From NCBI RefSeq assembly GCF_900187975.1, contig NZ_FZPC01000017.1, forward strand, positions 1 through 64,000: a stretch of DNA of 64,000 nt. The letters are read 5' to 3'. The position numbers and the translations under genes were made by a program. Origin of the DNA: Pseudomonas delhiensis. GTDB taxonomy: Bacteria; Pseudomonadota; Gammaproteobacteria; Pseudomonadales; Pseudomonadaceae. The notes under the pieces are model-generated. The model searched no databases. It worked only from the letters and a program-made list of their open reading frames with translations, and had not been told where the DNA came from. Positions 29,307 through 37,240 of this stretch are shown here, piece after piece (the stretch's first letter is position 1; each line of letters starts with the position of its first letter).

Positions 29307-29330
29307 GTTCGCGAGCAAGCTCGCTCCTAC
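29307..29330 (-). repeat. REP-like 24-bp repeat (A1)
   Basis: Exact consensus in the gap between the DUF5943 gene and dgcA. Confidence 0.9.
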
Positions 29331-29343
29331 GGGGAGCGCCAGG

Positions 29344-29874
29344 TCAGAGCGGCTTGACGATGAACAGGCCGTCGTCGTGGCCTTCTTCCGAGCCGCTGTA
29401 GACCTGCTCGGCCACGGTGCGGATGCTGCTGCCGCGGGCGGCGAGAATCTGGTCCATGGCGCCGGCGAACCAGCCGGTGAACATGTAGTCGACCTTGCGG
29501 TTGACCTTGCCGTACACGTACACGAAGGCGGAGTGCTTCAGGCGCACCTGGGCGGTGCCCTTGTCGAGGTCGATCTGCTCGATCTGGAACAGGCCCCAGC
29601 CACGCTGGGACAGGCGCTTCATGTAGTGCTCGAACACCGCCACGCCTTCGATGCCATGGCATTCGGCTTCCTTCTCGCACCAGTGCCAGGCGGACTTGTA
29701 GCCGGCCTTGTAGAGGATTTCGGCATAGCGCTCGGCGCCCAGCTCCTCCTCGATGCCCATGTGGTTGTTGACGAAGAAGTGCCGCGGCACGTAGAGCATC
29801 GGCAGGGCGTCGGTGGTCCAGACACCGGTTTCGCTGTCGACTTCGATGGGCAGTTCGGGGGCGTGTTTGGCCAT
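29344..29874 (-). CDS. DUF5943 family protein of the dimethylglycine operon
   Basis: 176 residues from the ATG at 29874. It has no signal peptide or membrane segment. The sequence pattern (YAEILYKAGYKSAWHWCEKE, AVFEHYMKRLSQRGWG, then SAFVYVYGKVNRKVDYMFTG) is like the 4-vinyl-reductase/V4R small-ligand fold, and DUF5943 is the name I associate with this gene. It sits immediately before dgcA, and I recall the same order in P. aeruginosa. A role in methyl or folate handling or DgcAB assembly is a guess. Confidence 0.75.
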   Translation of the reverse strand: MAKHAPELPIEVDSETGVWTTDALPMLYVPRHFFVNNHMGIEEELGAERYAEILYKAGYKSAWHWCEKEAECHGIEGVAVFEHYMKRLSQRGWGLFQIEQIDLDKGTAQVRLKHSAFVYVYGKVNRKVDYMFTGWFAGAMDQILAARGSSIRTVAEQVYSGSEEGHDDGLFIVKPL

Positions 29875-29924
29875 GGCTCGGTTCTCGGAATCCGGTTGAT
29901 GATCTTGGCCGGCGGGGCGCCGGC

Positions 29925-29957
29925 ATGGTGGGTATCGCTGCGCTCCACCCACCCTAC
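29925..29957. repeat. E-family palindromic repeat
   Basis: GGTGGGTATCGCTGCGCTCC followed by ACCCACCCTAC is an inverted repeat of a kind common in Pseudomonas intergenic DNA. It fills the gap between the dipeptidase gene and the DUF5943 gene. Confidence 0.7.
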
Positions 29958-29979
29958 GAAGGAAGTCGGCGGCCCGGGC

Positions 29980-30957
29980 TCACTCGCCCCAGACGTCCGC
30001 CAGGACGCGCACCCAGTTCTCGCCCATGACCTTGCGCACCACGTGCTCGGGCATGCCGCGCCCCAGCAGCGTCTCGGTGAGGTTGGGGAACTCGCCCACG
30101 GTGCGGATGCCCAGCGGGTTGACGATCTTGCCGAAGTTGGTCAGGCGGCGGGCGTAACCCTTGTCGTGGGTCAGCCACTCGAAGAAGTCCTGGCCGTGGC
30201 CCTGGGTGAAGTCGGTGCCGATGCCGATGGCGTCCTCGCCGACGATGTTCATCACGTACTCGATGGCCTCGGCGTAGTCGTCGATGGTCGAGTCGATGCC
30301 CTTGGCGAGGAAGGGCGCGAACATGGTCACGCCGACGAAGCCGCCGTGGTCGGCGATGAACTTCAGCTCTTCGTCGGACTTGTTGCGCGGGTGCTCTTTC
30401 AGCCCGGAAGGCAGGCAGTGGGAGTAGCAGACCGGCTTCCTGGATTCGAGGATGACTTCCTCGGAAGTCTTGGAGCCGACGTGGGACAGGTCGCACATGA
30501 CGCCGACGCGGTTCATCTCGGCGACGATCTCGCGGCCGAAGCCGGAGAGCCCGCCGTCACGCTCGTAGCAGCCGGTGCCGACCAGGTTCTGGGTGTTGTA
30601 GCACATCTGCACGATGCCCACGCCCAGCTGCTTGAACACCTCGACGTAGCCGATCTGGTCCTCGAACGCGTGGGCGTTCTGGAAGCCGTAGAGGATGCCG
30701 GTCTTGCCCAGCTCCTTGGCGCGGCGGATGTCGGCGGTGCTGCGGACCGGGATGACCAGGTCGCTGTTTTCGCGGATCAGCTTGTTGCTGGCGACTATGT
30801 TGTTCACCGTGGCCTGGAAGCCTTCCCACACGGACACGGTGCAGTTGGCGGCGGTCAGCCCGCCCTTGCGCATGTCCTCGAAGAGTTCGCGGTTCCACTT
30901 GGCGATGATCAGGCCATCGATGACGATGCTGTCGGCGTGAAGTTCGGCTGGGCTCAT
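29980..30957 (-). CDS. Membrane dipeptidase family (peptidase M19) hydrolase
   Basis: 325 residues from the ATG at 30957 (GAGAGACG upstream); an in-frame TTG at 30981 is rejected. It has the amidohydrolase barrel of renal-dipeptidase-type enzymes: HADSIVIDGL near the N-terminus, VGVMCDLSHVGSKTSEEVIL, YSHCLPSGLKEHPRNKSDEE, and IGIGTDFTQGH. There is no signal peptide, so it is cytosolic. It is first in the dgc operon. The substrate is unknown; its linkage with dimethylglycine genes suggests an N-methylated dipeptide or a related amide. Confidence 0.88.
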   Translation of the reverse strand: MSPAELHADSIVIDGLIIAKWNRELFEDMRKGGLTAANCTVSVWEGFQATVNNIVASNKLIRENSDLVIPVRSTADIRRAKELGKTGILYGFQNAHAFEDQIGYVEVFKQLGVGIVQMCYNTQNLVGTGCYERDGGLSGFGREIVAEMNRVGVMCDLSHVGSKTSEEVILESRKPVCYSHCLPSGLKEHPRNKSDEELKFIADHGGFVGVTMFAPFLAKGIDSTIDDYAEAIEYVMNIVGEDAIGIGTDFTQGHGQDFFEWLTHDKGYARRLTNFGKIVNPLGIRTVGEFPNLTETLLGRGMPEHVVRKVMGENWVRVLADVWGE

Positions 30958-31274
30958 CTGGCGTCTCTCTATATCAGGCAAGGCTTGTCAGGCTTGGCGC
31001 GCCGGGACTTGTGCCGGCGCTTTGGGGGCAGCATATCCCCGGGTCGCGGGGCGGCCCGACTCGAAAACGACCAGGGTCGTACCGAAAGCGTCAAGGCGGC
31101 GACATGCGCGACGCCGAAGGCGTCGCGGACGGGTATATGGGTATGAGGGCGGCGGTTTAGAGAGCCTGGGGGAATGAGCGGGATGATCCCGGGCGCGCTT
31201 CGGGCTCGATCACGGAACACCTGTTTCCGGGCACTCCGGGCTCGACCGCGAAGCCAGGCATGAGTTGGGTGAAG

Positions 31275-31307
31275 CGGCGGATAACCGCGAACGGTTATTC
31301 GCCCTAC
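31275..31307 (-). repeat. C-family palindromic repeat (CGTTCGCGG subtype)
   Basis: CGGCGGATAACCGCGAACGG with TTATTCGCCCTAC, facing the other subtype at 31326-31359. Confidence 0.85.
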
Positions 31308-31325
31308 GCCAGGGTTGGGCCGGGT

Positions 31326-31359
31326 GTAGGGCGCATAACGCCTACGGCGTTATCCGCCG
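31326..31359 (+). repeat. C-family palindromic repeat (GGCGTTAT subtype)
   Basis: GTAGGGCGCATAACGCC with GGCGTTATCCGCCG. Its inner edge supplies the TAA stop of the 31-residue peptide gene. Confidence 0.85.
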
Positions 31360-31445
31360 TAACGATTCCGCCAACAAGCCACCAGGTTCCACACCATCAG
31401 CACGCCGACGACCACCGAACTGCCATAGAACAGCAGGCTATCCAC
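31350..31445 (-). CDS. Predicted 31-residue single-span membrane peptide
   Basis: A GTG start at 31445 is preceded by the very strong GGAGGGGAGAGC, and the frame closes at a TAA within a repeat. The peptide begins MDSLLFYGSSVVVGVLMVWN and ends LVACWRNRYGG, giving one clear membrane helix with a positively charged C-terminal end, as in bacterial small membrane proteins. It lies 58 bp after gbcA on the same strand, beyond a GC-rich stem-loop. I do not recognise it. The strong ribosome site and the coherent helix are the evidence; expression is unproven. Confidence 0.55.
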   Translation of the reverse strand: MDSLLFYGSSVVVGVLMVWNLVACWRNRYGG

Positions 31446-31465
31446 GCTCTCCCCTCCGAAATGCA

Positions 31466-31489
31466 GGCGCCCCCAGTGAAGGGGGCGCC
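31466..31489 (-). other. GC-rich stem-loop after gbcA
   Basis: Perfect 9-bp stem GGCGCCCCC/GGGGGCGCC with a six-base loop, 14 bp past the gbcA stop. There is no U-tract, so it may protect the gbcA mRNA end or modulate read-through into the small peptide gene rather than terminate. Confidence 0.6.
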
Positions 31490-31503
31490 GGGTGGACCTG
31501 GGT

Positions 31504-32793
31504 TTACTCGTGGGCGACCAGCCGCGCGTGGGCGGACTCTTCGCCGAGGTTGTTGAGCATGCGCTCGCTGTACCAGTCGAGGAAGTTGATCACGCCGAAC
31601 TCGTAGGTCTTCGAATACGGGCCCGGCTGGTAGGCGGTGGAGTTGATCCCGCGCTGGTTCTCCTCGGCCAGGCGGCGGTCCTGGTCGTTGGTGGCGTCCC
31701 ACACCTCGCGCAGGCGCTGCACGTCGTAGTCCACGCCTTCCACCGCGTCCTTGTGCACCAGCCACTTGGTGGTGACGACGGTTTCCTGCGCGCTGATCGG
31801 CCACACGGTGAAGACGATCAGGTGGTCGCCCATGCAGTGGTTCCAGGAGTGCGGCAGGTGGAGGATGCGCATCGAGCCCAGATCGGGGTTCCTGATGCGG
31901 CCCATCAACTTCCTGCTGCCCGGTTTGCCGTCCATGGTCATGGACACGGTGCCGTCGAGCAGCGGCATGCGCACGATGCGGTTGCGCAGGCCGAAGCTGG
32001 CGTGGGCGTAGGGGATCTTCTCCTCGTCCCAGGCCTTGGTGCAGGCCGCCACCTGGTCCTTGAACGCCTGGCTGGCGCGCGGGTCGGTGACGTCGTCCCA
32101 CTCCAGCAGGGTCTTCAGCAGCTCCGGGTGCGAGCCGTTGCAGTGGTAGCACTCGCGGTTGTTCTCGATCACCAGCTTCCAGTTGGCCGCTTCCCTGATG
32201 GTGGTCTGCACGGCGACCTTGGTGTTCTCCATGTCGTACGGCTCCATGTAGTGCTCGAGCGTACGCAGGAAGTCGTCGATGGCCGGCGGGTTCTCGGCCA
32301 GGGAGATGAAGATGTAGCCGCCGGCGGTCTTCACGTTCACGGGCTTGAGGCTGTAGTCCTTCATGTCGAAGTCGGCGCCCATCTCGGTGCCGGCGAACAG
32401 CAGGCGGCCGTCCAGCTCGTAGGTCCACTGGTGGTAGGGGCAGACTAGCTTGGCCACCTTGCCCTTGTCGCTCACGCACAGGCGCGAGCCGCGGTGGCGG
32501 CAGACGTTGTGGAAGGCGTGGATCTTGCCTTCGGCGCCGCGCAGCACGATGACCGGGTTGTCGCCGACCTGCACGGTGAGGAAGTTGCCCTTGGCGGGGA
32601 TCTCGCAGGTCATGCCGGCGATCAGCCATTCCTTCTGGAAGATCTCCTGCATGTCGAGCCTGAACAGGCGCTCGTCGTTGTAGAACGGCTGCGGCAGGGA
32701 GAAGGAATGGTCACGGGTACGCAGCATTTCGGCGGTGGCCTTGCGGGCCTGTTCCAGCGGATCGCCCAGACTCAGGGTGGTGGTGACGTCCAT
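31504..32793 (-). CDS. gbcA: Glycine betaine monooxygenase, Rieske oxygenase subunit
   Basis: 429 residues from the ATG at 32793. The Rieske 2Fe-2S ligands are Cys98 and His100 (NVCRHRG) and Cys118 and His121 (VCPYHQWTYELDG). The mononuclear iron region is IENNRECYHCNGSHPELL. It converts glycine betaine to dimethylglycine and formaldehyde with O2 and electrons from GbcB. It is divergent from gbcB; in Pseudomonas both are activated by GbdR, whose gene is not in this window. Confidence 0.96.
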   Translation of the reverse strand: MDVTTTLSLGDPLEQARKATAEMLRTRDHSFSLPQPFYNDERLFRLDMQEIFQKEWLIAGMTCEIPAKGNFLTVQVGDNPVIVLRGAEGKIHAFHNVCRHRGSRLCVSDKGKVAKLVCPYHQWTYELDGRLLFAGTEMGADFDMKDYSLKPVNVKTAGGYIFISLAENPPAIDDFLRTLEHYMEPYDMENTKVAVQTTIREAANWKLVIENNRECYHCNGSHPELLKTLLEWDDVTDPRASQAFKDQVAACTKAWDEEKIPYAHASFGLRNRIVRMPLLDGTVSMTMDGKPGSRKLMGRIRNPDLGSMRILHLPHSWNHCMGDHLIVFTVWPISAQETVVTTKWLVHKDAVEGVDYDVQRLREVWDATNDQDRRLAEENQRGINSTAYQPGPYSKTYEFGVINFLDWYSERMLNNLGEESAHARLVAHE

Positions 32794-33243
32794 CGGTTGG
32801 TCCTCATGCCCCGCCGGGAGGCGGCGGTGGCGAAATTGGGTGGCTGATAACGGTTCTACGCTACGCAAGGTGGCTTTCACGGCCTTCGGCACTGCGGTGG
32901 CTCCGCAATCCCGCCCTGCCGATGGACGGGGCCCGCGGCGGCGGGCGTGAAGGTCAGACGCTCTACTGGATTACCTTCGTCTCGGCTGGAAGGCAGTGTG
33001 CGTCCGGGCCCTGCGGGTGCCTTATCCATGGGCGACACGACCGCATCCGTTTCCGACGCGGTAGCCCGCGCCCCAGGCGGCAGGTCGCGATAAGCATGCA
33101 AATGTCGCTGGCAGGTAAATGGGGGGCACGGCGCGTGCGCACAATCGGCCCCATCAGGCATGCCGGAAAGGCCGGGGCGAGCGTCCCCCGCCCGGCGCTG
33201 CCCCATTCGGCCGGGAAACGGCCTGCGTGCGCGGAGAGACATC
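32794..33243. promoter_or_regulatory. Divergent gbcA/gbcB control region
   Basis: 450 bp without a gene. Two GTCGC direct repeats lie 20 bp apart (33084-33088 and 33104-33108), a spacing that suits an AraC-family activator such as GbdR binding two successive turns. The same GTCGC core occurs three times in front of caiX. This is a candidate site only. Confidence 0.35.
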
Positions 33244-34347
33244 ATGTCGACCAGCAACTTCCTCAATCCGGTGAACACCCAGACCTGGACCAACGGCCGC
33301 CACCTGGTGCGCTGCGTCAAGGCCATCCAGGAGACCTGGGACGTACGCACCTTCTGCTTCATGGCCGACCAGCCGATCCTGTTCTTCTTCAAGCCCGGGC
33401 AGTTCGTCACCCTGGAGCTGGAGATCGACGGCCAGCCGATCATGCGCTCCTACACCATCTCCAGCTCGCCCTCGGTGCCCTACAGCTTCTCCATCACCAT
33501 CAAGCGGGTACCCGGCGGCAAGGTCTCCAACTGGCTGCACGACAACCTCAAGGAAGGCGACGTCGTCCCGGTGCACGGCCCGGTGGGCAACTTCAACGCC
33601 ATCGACTTCCCCACCGACAAGGCGCTGTTCCTCTCCGGCGGCGTCGGCATCACCCCGGTGATGTCCATGGCGCGCTGGTTCTTCGACACCAACGGCGCGG
33701 TGGACATGGTCTTCGTGCACAGCGCGCGCACGCCGAAAGACATCATCTACCACCGCGAGCTGGACCACATGGCCTCGCGCATCGCCAACTTCAAGGTCCA
33801 CCTGATCTGCGAGAAGTACGAGATGGGCGAGGCCTGGGCCGGCTACCGCGGCTTCCTGAACAAGGCCATGCTGCAGCTGATAGCGCCGGACTTCCTCGAA
33901 CGCGAGGTGTTCTGCTGCGGCCCCACGCCCTACATGCACGCGATCAAGCGCCTGCTCGAAGCCGAAGGCTACGACATGTCCCGCTACCACGAGGAAGCCT
34001 TCGGCCCGACCCCGCCGGAAGTCCGCGCCGACGTGAAGGAACTGGCCGCCGAAGCCGCCGAGGCCCCGGAAATTCCCGCCGCCGACCTGCACAACGTGGA
34101 GTTCTGCGAAACCGGCAAGAGCATCCGCGTGGCCCCCGGCGAAACCGTCCACGCCGCCGCCGCCAAGCTCGGCCTGCACATCCCCAAGGCCTGCGGCATG
34201 GGCATCTGCGGCACCTGCAAGGTGATGAAGCGCTCCGGCGAGGTGGACATGGAACACAACGGCGGCATCACCGACGAGGACGTGGCCGAGGGCTACATCC
34301 TGTCGTGCTGCAGCGTGCCGAAGGGGGATGTGGTGATCGAGTATTGA
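33244..34347 (+). CDS. gbcB: Glycine betaine monooxygenase reductase subunit
   Basis: 367 residues from the ATG at 33244. The N-terminal ferredoxin-reductase part has the flavin motif RSYTISSSP and the NAD motif GGVGITPVMSMARW. The C-terminal plant-type ferredoxin domain has CGMGICGTCKVMKRSGEVD and a closing SCCSVPKGD, providing the 2Fe-2S cysteines. An acidic Ala/Glu-rich linker (about 265-285) joins the two. It passes electrons from NADH to GbcA. Confidence 0.96.
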   Translation: MSTSNFLNPVNTQTWTNGRHLVRCVKAIQETWDVRTFCFMADQPILFFFKPGQFVTLELEIDGQPIMRSYTISSSPSVPYSFSITIKRVPGGKVSNWLHDNLKEGDVVPVHGPVGNFNAIDFPTDKALFLSGGVGITPVMSMARWFFDTNGAVDMVFVHSARTPKDIIYHRELDHMASRIANFKVHLICEKYEMGEAWAGYRGFLNKAMLQLIAPDFLEREVFCCGPTPYMHAIKRLLEAEGYDMSRYHEEAFGPTPPEVRADVKELAAEAAEAPEIPAADLHNVEFCETGKSIRVAPGETVHAAAAKLGLHIPKACGMGICGTCKVMKRSGEVDMEHNGGITDEDVAEGYILSCCSVPKGDVVIEY

Positions 34348-34388
34348 GCTCTCTCGGATAGGCCTCGGAGCGATAGTTCGACCCCGCT

Positions 34389-34560
34389 CCCTCTCCCTAA
34401 CCCTCTCCCTGAAGGGAGAGGGGACCGTTCGGAGCGCTTGGATGCTCTGGAGTCAGCCGGCAACTCCGTCGGTTTCCGGCTGAAACCATCACTTCTCCCG
34501 GCACGGACTAGCCCCCTCTCCCTTCAGGGCGGGGCGCGCAGCCGAGGGCTGGGGAGAGGG
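34389..34560. repeat. Composite intergenic repeat, copy 5 (complete)
   Basis: Left hairpin, core with GTCAGCCGGCAACTCC and GGTTTCCGGCTGAAACCAT, right hairpin in the long GGGCGGGGCGCGCAGCC variant. It fills most of the 327-bp gap after gbcB. Confidence 0.85.
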
Positions 34561-34674
34561 CGCTCTACCCCCAAGCACCAGTCCCCCAAGGAATCCCAAC
34601 CCGAAGATTTTTCAATTGCCCTCCCCGGCCCAAAGGCTAAACACTCGTTCAACAGCTCAAGGGACGAGTCCGCC

Positions 34675-35961
34675 ATGCCCAGCTTCACCCAGACCTACTA
34701 CGAAGCCACCTCCGAGAAACCGGCCTTCCCCGCGCAAACGGGCCGCCTAGACACCCGCGTGTGCATCCTCGGCGGCGGCCTGGCCGGGCTCAACACCGCC
34801 CTGGGCCTGGCCGAACGCGGCATCGCCGACGTGGCGCTGCTGGAATCGCACTACGTCGGCCACGGCGCCTCGGGGCGCAACGGCGGCTTCGTCTTCGGCG
34901 GCTACAGCCTGGGCAACGCCGACCTGCTCGCCACCCTCGGCGCCGAGGAAGCCCGCCGGCTCTACCACCTGACCCTCGAAGCGGTCGACCTGATCCGCCA
35001 GCGCGCGCGCCGCTACGGCATCGACTGCGACCTGGTGGACGAAGGCGTGATCCTCGCCAACTGGTTCAACGACCCGGCCCGCCTGGAAAAGCCCCGGCGC
35101 CTGATGAAGGAAGCCTACGGCGTGGACTGGGAGCCGATCTCCGCCGGCGCGCTCAGGGAACAGCTCAAGACCGAGCGCTACTTCGGCGGCCTGCTGGAAC
35201 GCAACGCCTTCCACTTCCACCCGTTGAAATACGTGCGCGGCGTGGCCCGCACCGCGGCGGGAATGGGCGTGCGCATCCACGAAGACTCGCCGGTCCTGGG
35301 CATCGAGAAGCGCGACGGGCGCTTCGTGGTGCGCACCGCCAGCGGCGAAGTGCACGCCGAACAGGTGGTGTTCTGCGGTGGCGGCTACGCCCGCGGCGTG
35401 TACCGCCCCATCGAGCGCGCGGTGCTGCCCATCGCCACCTACGTCATCGCCACAGAGCCCCTGGGCGAGCGCCTGAAGGACGCCATCGCCAGCCAGGCCG
35501 CGGTCTACGACACCCGCTTCGCCTTCGACTACTACCGCCCGCTGGCCGACACCCGCATCCTCTGGGGCGGGCGCATCTCCATCCTCGACCGCGGCCCGGC
35601 CGCCATCGCCGCCCTGCTCAGGCGCGACCTGACGCTGGTTTATCCACAGCTGGAAGACGTGAAGGTCGAGTACTCCTGGGGCGGCCTGATGAGCTACGGC
35701 CGCCACCAGATGGCGCAGATCGGCCAGGACGAAGCCGGCATCTGGCACGCCATCGGCTTCGGCGGCCACGGCATGGCGCCGACCACCGTGGCCGGCGAAG
35801 TGCTCGCCGACGCCATCAGCGGCGCCAGGGCGGTGCCGGCCGGCTTTGCCCGCTTCGGCCTGACGTGCGCCTTCGGCCTGGCCGGCCTGCTCGCCGCTCA
35901 GGCCACCTACACCGCCTACGAGGCCCGCGACGCCCTCGACAGCCGCCGTCTCAACGGCTAG
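34675..35961 (+). CDS. FAD-dependent oxidoreductase, DAO/PuuB-like
   Basis: 428 residues from the ATG at 34675. The N-terminus, FTQTYYEATS followed by VCILGGGLAGLNTALGLAER, and GHGASGRNGGFVFGGYSLGN are typical of gamma-glutamylputrescine oxidoreductase-type members of the D-amino-acid oxidase family. The C-terminal GFGGHGMAPTTVAGEVLADA closes the FAD site. It probably oxidises a secondary or primary amine to an aldehyde or imine with H2O2. Its place beside gbcB suggests an amine substrate, which cannot be named. Confidence 0.83.
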   Translation: MPSFTQTYYEATSEKPAFPAQTGRLDTRVCILGGGLAGLNTALGLAERGIADVALLESHYVGHGASGRNGGFVFGGYSLGNADLLATLGAEEARRLYHLTLEAVDLIRQRARRYGIDCDLVDEGVILANWFNDPARLEKPRRLMKEAYGVDWEPISAGALREQLKTERYFGGLLERNAFHFHPLKYVRGVARTAAGMGVRIHEDSPVLGIEKRDGRFVVRTASGEVHAEQVVFCGGGYARGVYRPIERAVLPIATYVIATEPLGERLKDAIASQAAVYDTRFAFDYYRPLADTRILWGGRISILDRGPAAIAALLRRDLTLVYPQLEDVKVEYSWGGLMSYGRHQMAQIGQDEAGIWHAIGFGGHGMAPTTVAGEVLADAISGARAVPAGFARFGLTCAFGLAGLLAAQATYTAYEARDALDSRRLNG

Positions 35962-36021
35962 CGCTGGTGCCCGGCGCGCTACCGGTCTAAGGTCGTTGCA
36001 AGCCTTCAGACCGGAGTACCC

Positions 36022-36804
36022 ATGGCGACCAAGACCACCCCCAACCGCCAGCAGACGCACCTGGCCGTACTGATCGACGCCGACAACGCCCCCGCCGCCA
36101 TCGTCGAGGGCCTGTTCGAGGAGATCGCCAAGTACGGCGTGGCCAGCGTCAAGCGCATCTACGGCGACTGGACCCAGCCGCAGCTGGGCAAGTGGAAGCA
36201 GGTGCTGCTCGACCACTCCATCCAGCCGATCCAGCAGTTCGCCTACACCAAGGGCAAGAACGCCACCGACAGCGCGCTGATCATCGACGCCATGGACCTG
36301 CTCTACACCCGCCGCTTCGACGGCTTCTGCCTGGTCTCCAGCGACAGCGACTTCACCCGCCTGGCCGCCCGCCTGCGCGAGGAAGGCCTGATGGTCTACG
36401 GCTTCGGCGAAAGCAAGACACCGGACCCCTTCGTACGCGCCTGTGACAAATTCATCTACACCGAGATCCTCCGCGCCGACCCGGTGACCCCGGCGGAACC
36501 GGCGGAAACCGGCCAGCCCCAGGAGCCCAAGGCGCCAGCCGCCAAGCCCAAGCCCCAGCGGGTGCCGCTGGACTTCATCGCCAAGGTGCTCGACGACATC
36601 GCCGACGACGAGGAAGACTGGGTGCAGCTGGGTGCCCTCGGCCAGAACATCAGCAAGCTGCGCCCGGCCTTCGACCCGCGGCTGTACGGCTTCAAGAAAC
36701 TCAGCGACCTGATCAAGGGCCACCCCAAGCGCTTCGAACTGCAGGCCCGGGGCGGCAGCAACAGCGGCGGCAAGGACCTGTACGCGCGCAACGTGCGCAA
36801 GTGA
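36022..36804 (+). CDS. NYN-domain (LabA/DUF88) protein with OST-HTH/LOTUS domain
   Basis: 260 residues. The N-terminal NYN (PIN-like) RNase domain has its acidic residues in AVLIDADNAPAAIVEGLFEE, TDSALIIDAMDLLY and CLVSSDSDFTRLAARLREEG. After a Pro/Ala/Lys-rich linker (about 155-180) comes an OST-HTH domain (VPLDFIAKVLDDIADDEEDW, then YGFKKLSDLIKGHPKRFELQ), a fold linked to RNA binding. The layout predicts a protein that binds and may cleave RNA. The cellular target is unknown. Confidence 0.85.
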   Translation: MATKTTPNRQQTHLAVLIDADNAPAAIVEGLFEEIAKYGVASVKRIYGDWTQPQLGKWKQVLLDHSIQPIQQFAYTKGKNATDSALIIDAMDLLYTRRFDGFCLVSSDSDFTRLAARLREEGLMVYGFGESKTPDPFVRACDKFIYTEILRADPVTPAEPAETGQPQEPKAPAAKPKPQRVPLDFIAKVLDDIADDEEDWVQLGALGQNISKLRPAFDPRLYGFKKLSDLIKGHPKRFELQARGGSNSGGKDLYARNVRK

Positions 36805-36868
36805 GCCGCGTCAAAGGCACGGGATAGAGCGAACCGGTATGCTGGGCCGGTCATCCAGGAGGAAAACC

Positions 36869-37189
36869 ATGACCGCCCTACCCCGCAACCTCTTTGCCGC
36901 CCTGCTGCTCGGCCTGGCCCTGTGCGCCAGCGCCCAGGCCTCGACGCTGCGCTGCGGCACGCAGCTGATCAGCGAAGGCGACAAGATGGACGCGGTGCTG
37001 GAGAAATGCGGCGCGCCGGCCCAGCGCGAGGTGATCCCACCCACCCCGCCCCGCCGCGGTCCGGACGGCAAGTTCATCCCCGGCGGCCCGACCCTCGAAG
37101 TCTGGACCTACCCTCCACAGAACGGCGCCACGCGGGTACTGCGCTTCCGCGAAGGCATCCTGACGCAGATCGATACCGAGTTCCGCTGA
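36869..37189 (+). CDS. DUF2845 family exported protein
   Basis: 106 residues from the ATG at 36869, preceded by AGGAGG. Residues 1-25 are a signal peptide ending in ASAQAS. The mature part has STLRCGTQLISEGDKMDAVL EKCGAP (split), with two cysteines that could form a disulfide, and EVWTYPPQNGATRVLRFREG. This is the DUF2845 pattern, resembling small BamE/SmpA-like periplasmic domains. Function unknown. Confidence 0.82.
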   Translation: MTALPRNLFAALLLGLALCASAQASTLRCGTQLISEGDKMDAVLEKCGAPAQREVIPPTPPRRGPDGKFIPGGPTLEVWTYPPQNGATRVLRFREGILTQIDTEFR

Positions 37190-37211
37190 TCCCTGCTGCT
37201 TTCCGCTCTTC

Positions 37212-37235
37212 GTAGGAGCGAGCTTGCTCGCGAAC
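37212..37235 (+). repeat. REP-like 24-bp repeat (A1)
   Basis: Exact consensus between the convergent DUF2845 and hipA genes. Confidence 0.9.
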
Positions 37236-37240
37236 CGCCT

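Noticed and set aside
30958-30981. TTG start giving a longer dipeptidase
   Set aside because: The ATG at 30957 has a good Shine-Dalgarno and gives the usual length.
31466-31489. Stem-loop as the gbcA terminator
   Set aside because: There is no U-tract after the stem on the minus strand, so intrinsic termination is unlikely.
34675-35961. Sarcosine oxidase assignment for the FAD oxidoreductase next to gbcB
   Set aside because: The sequence resembles gamma-glutamylputrescine oxidoreductase-type enzymes, and the partner subunits of tetrameric sarcosine oxidase are absent.
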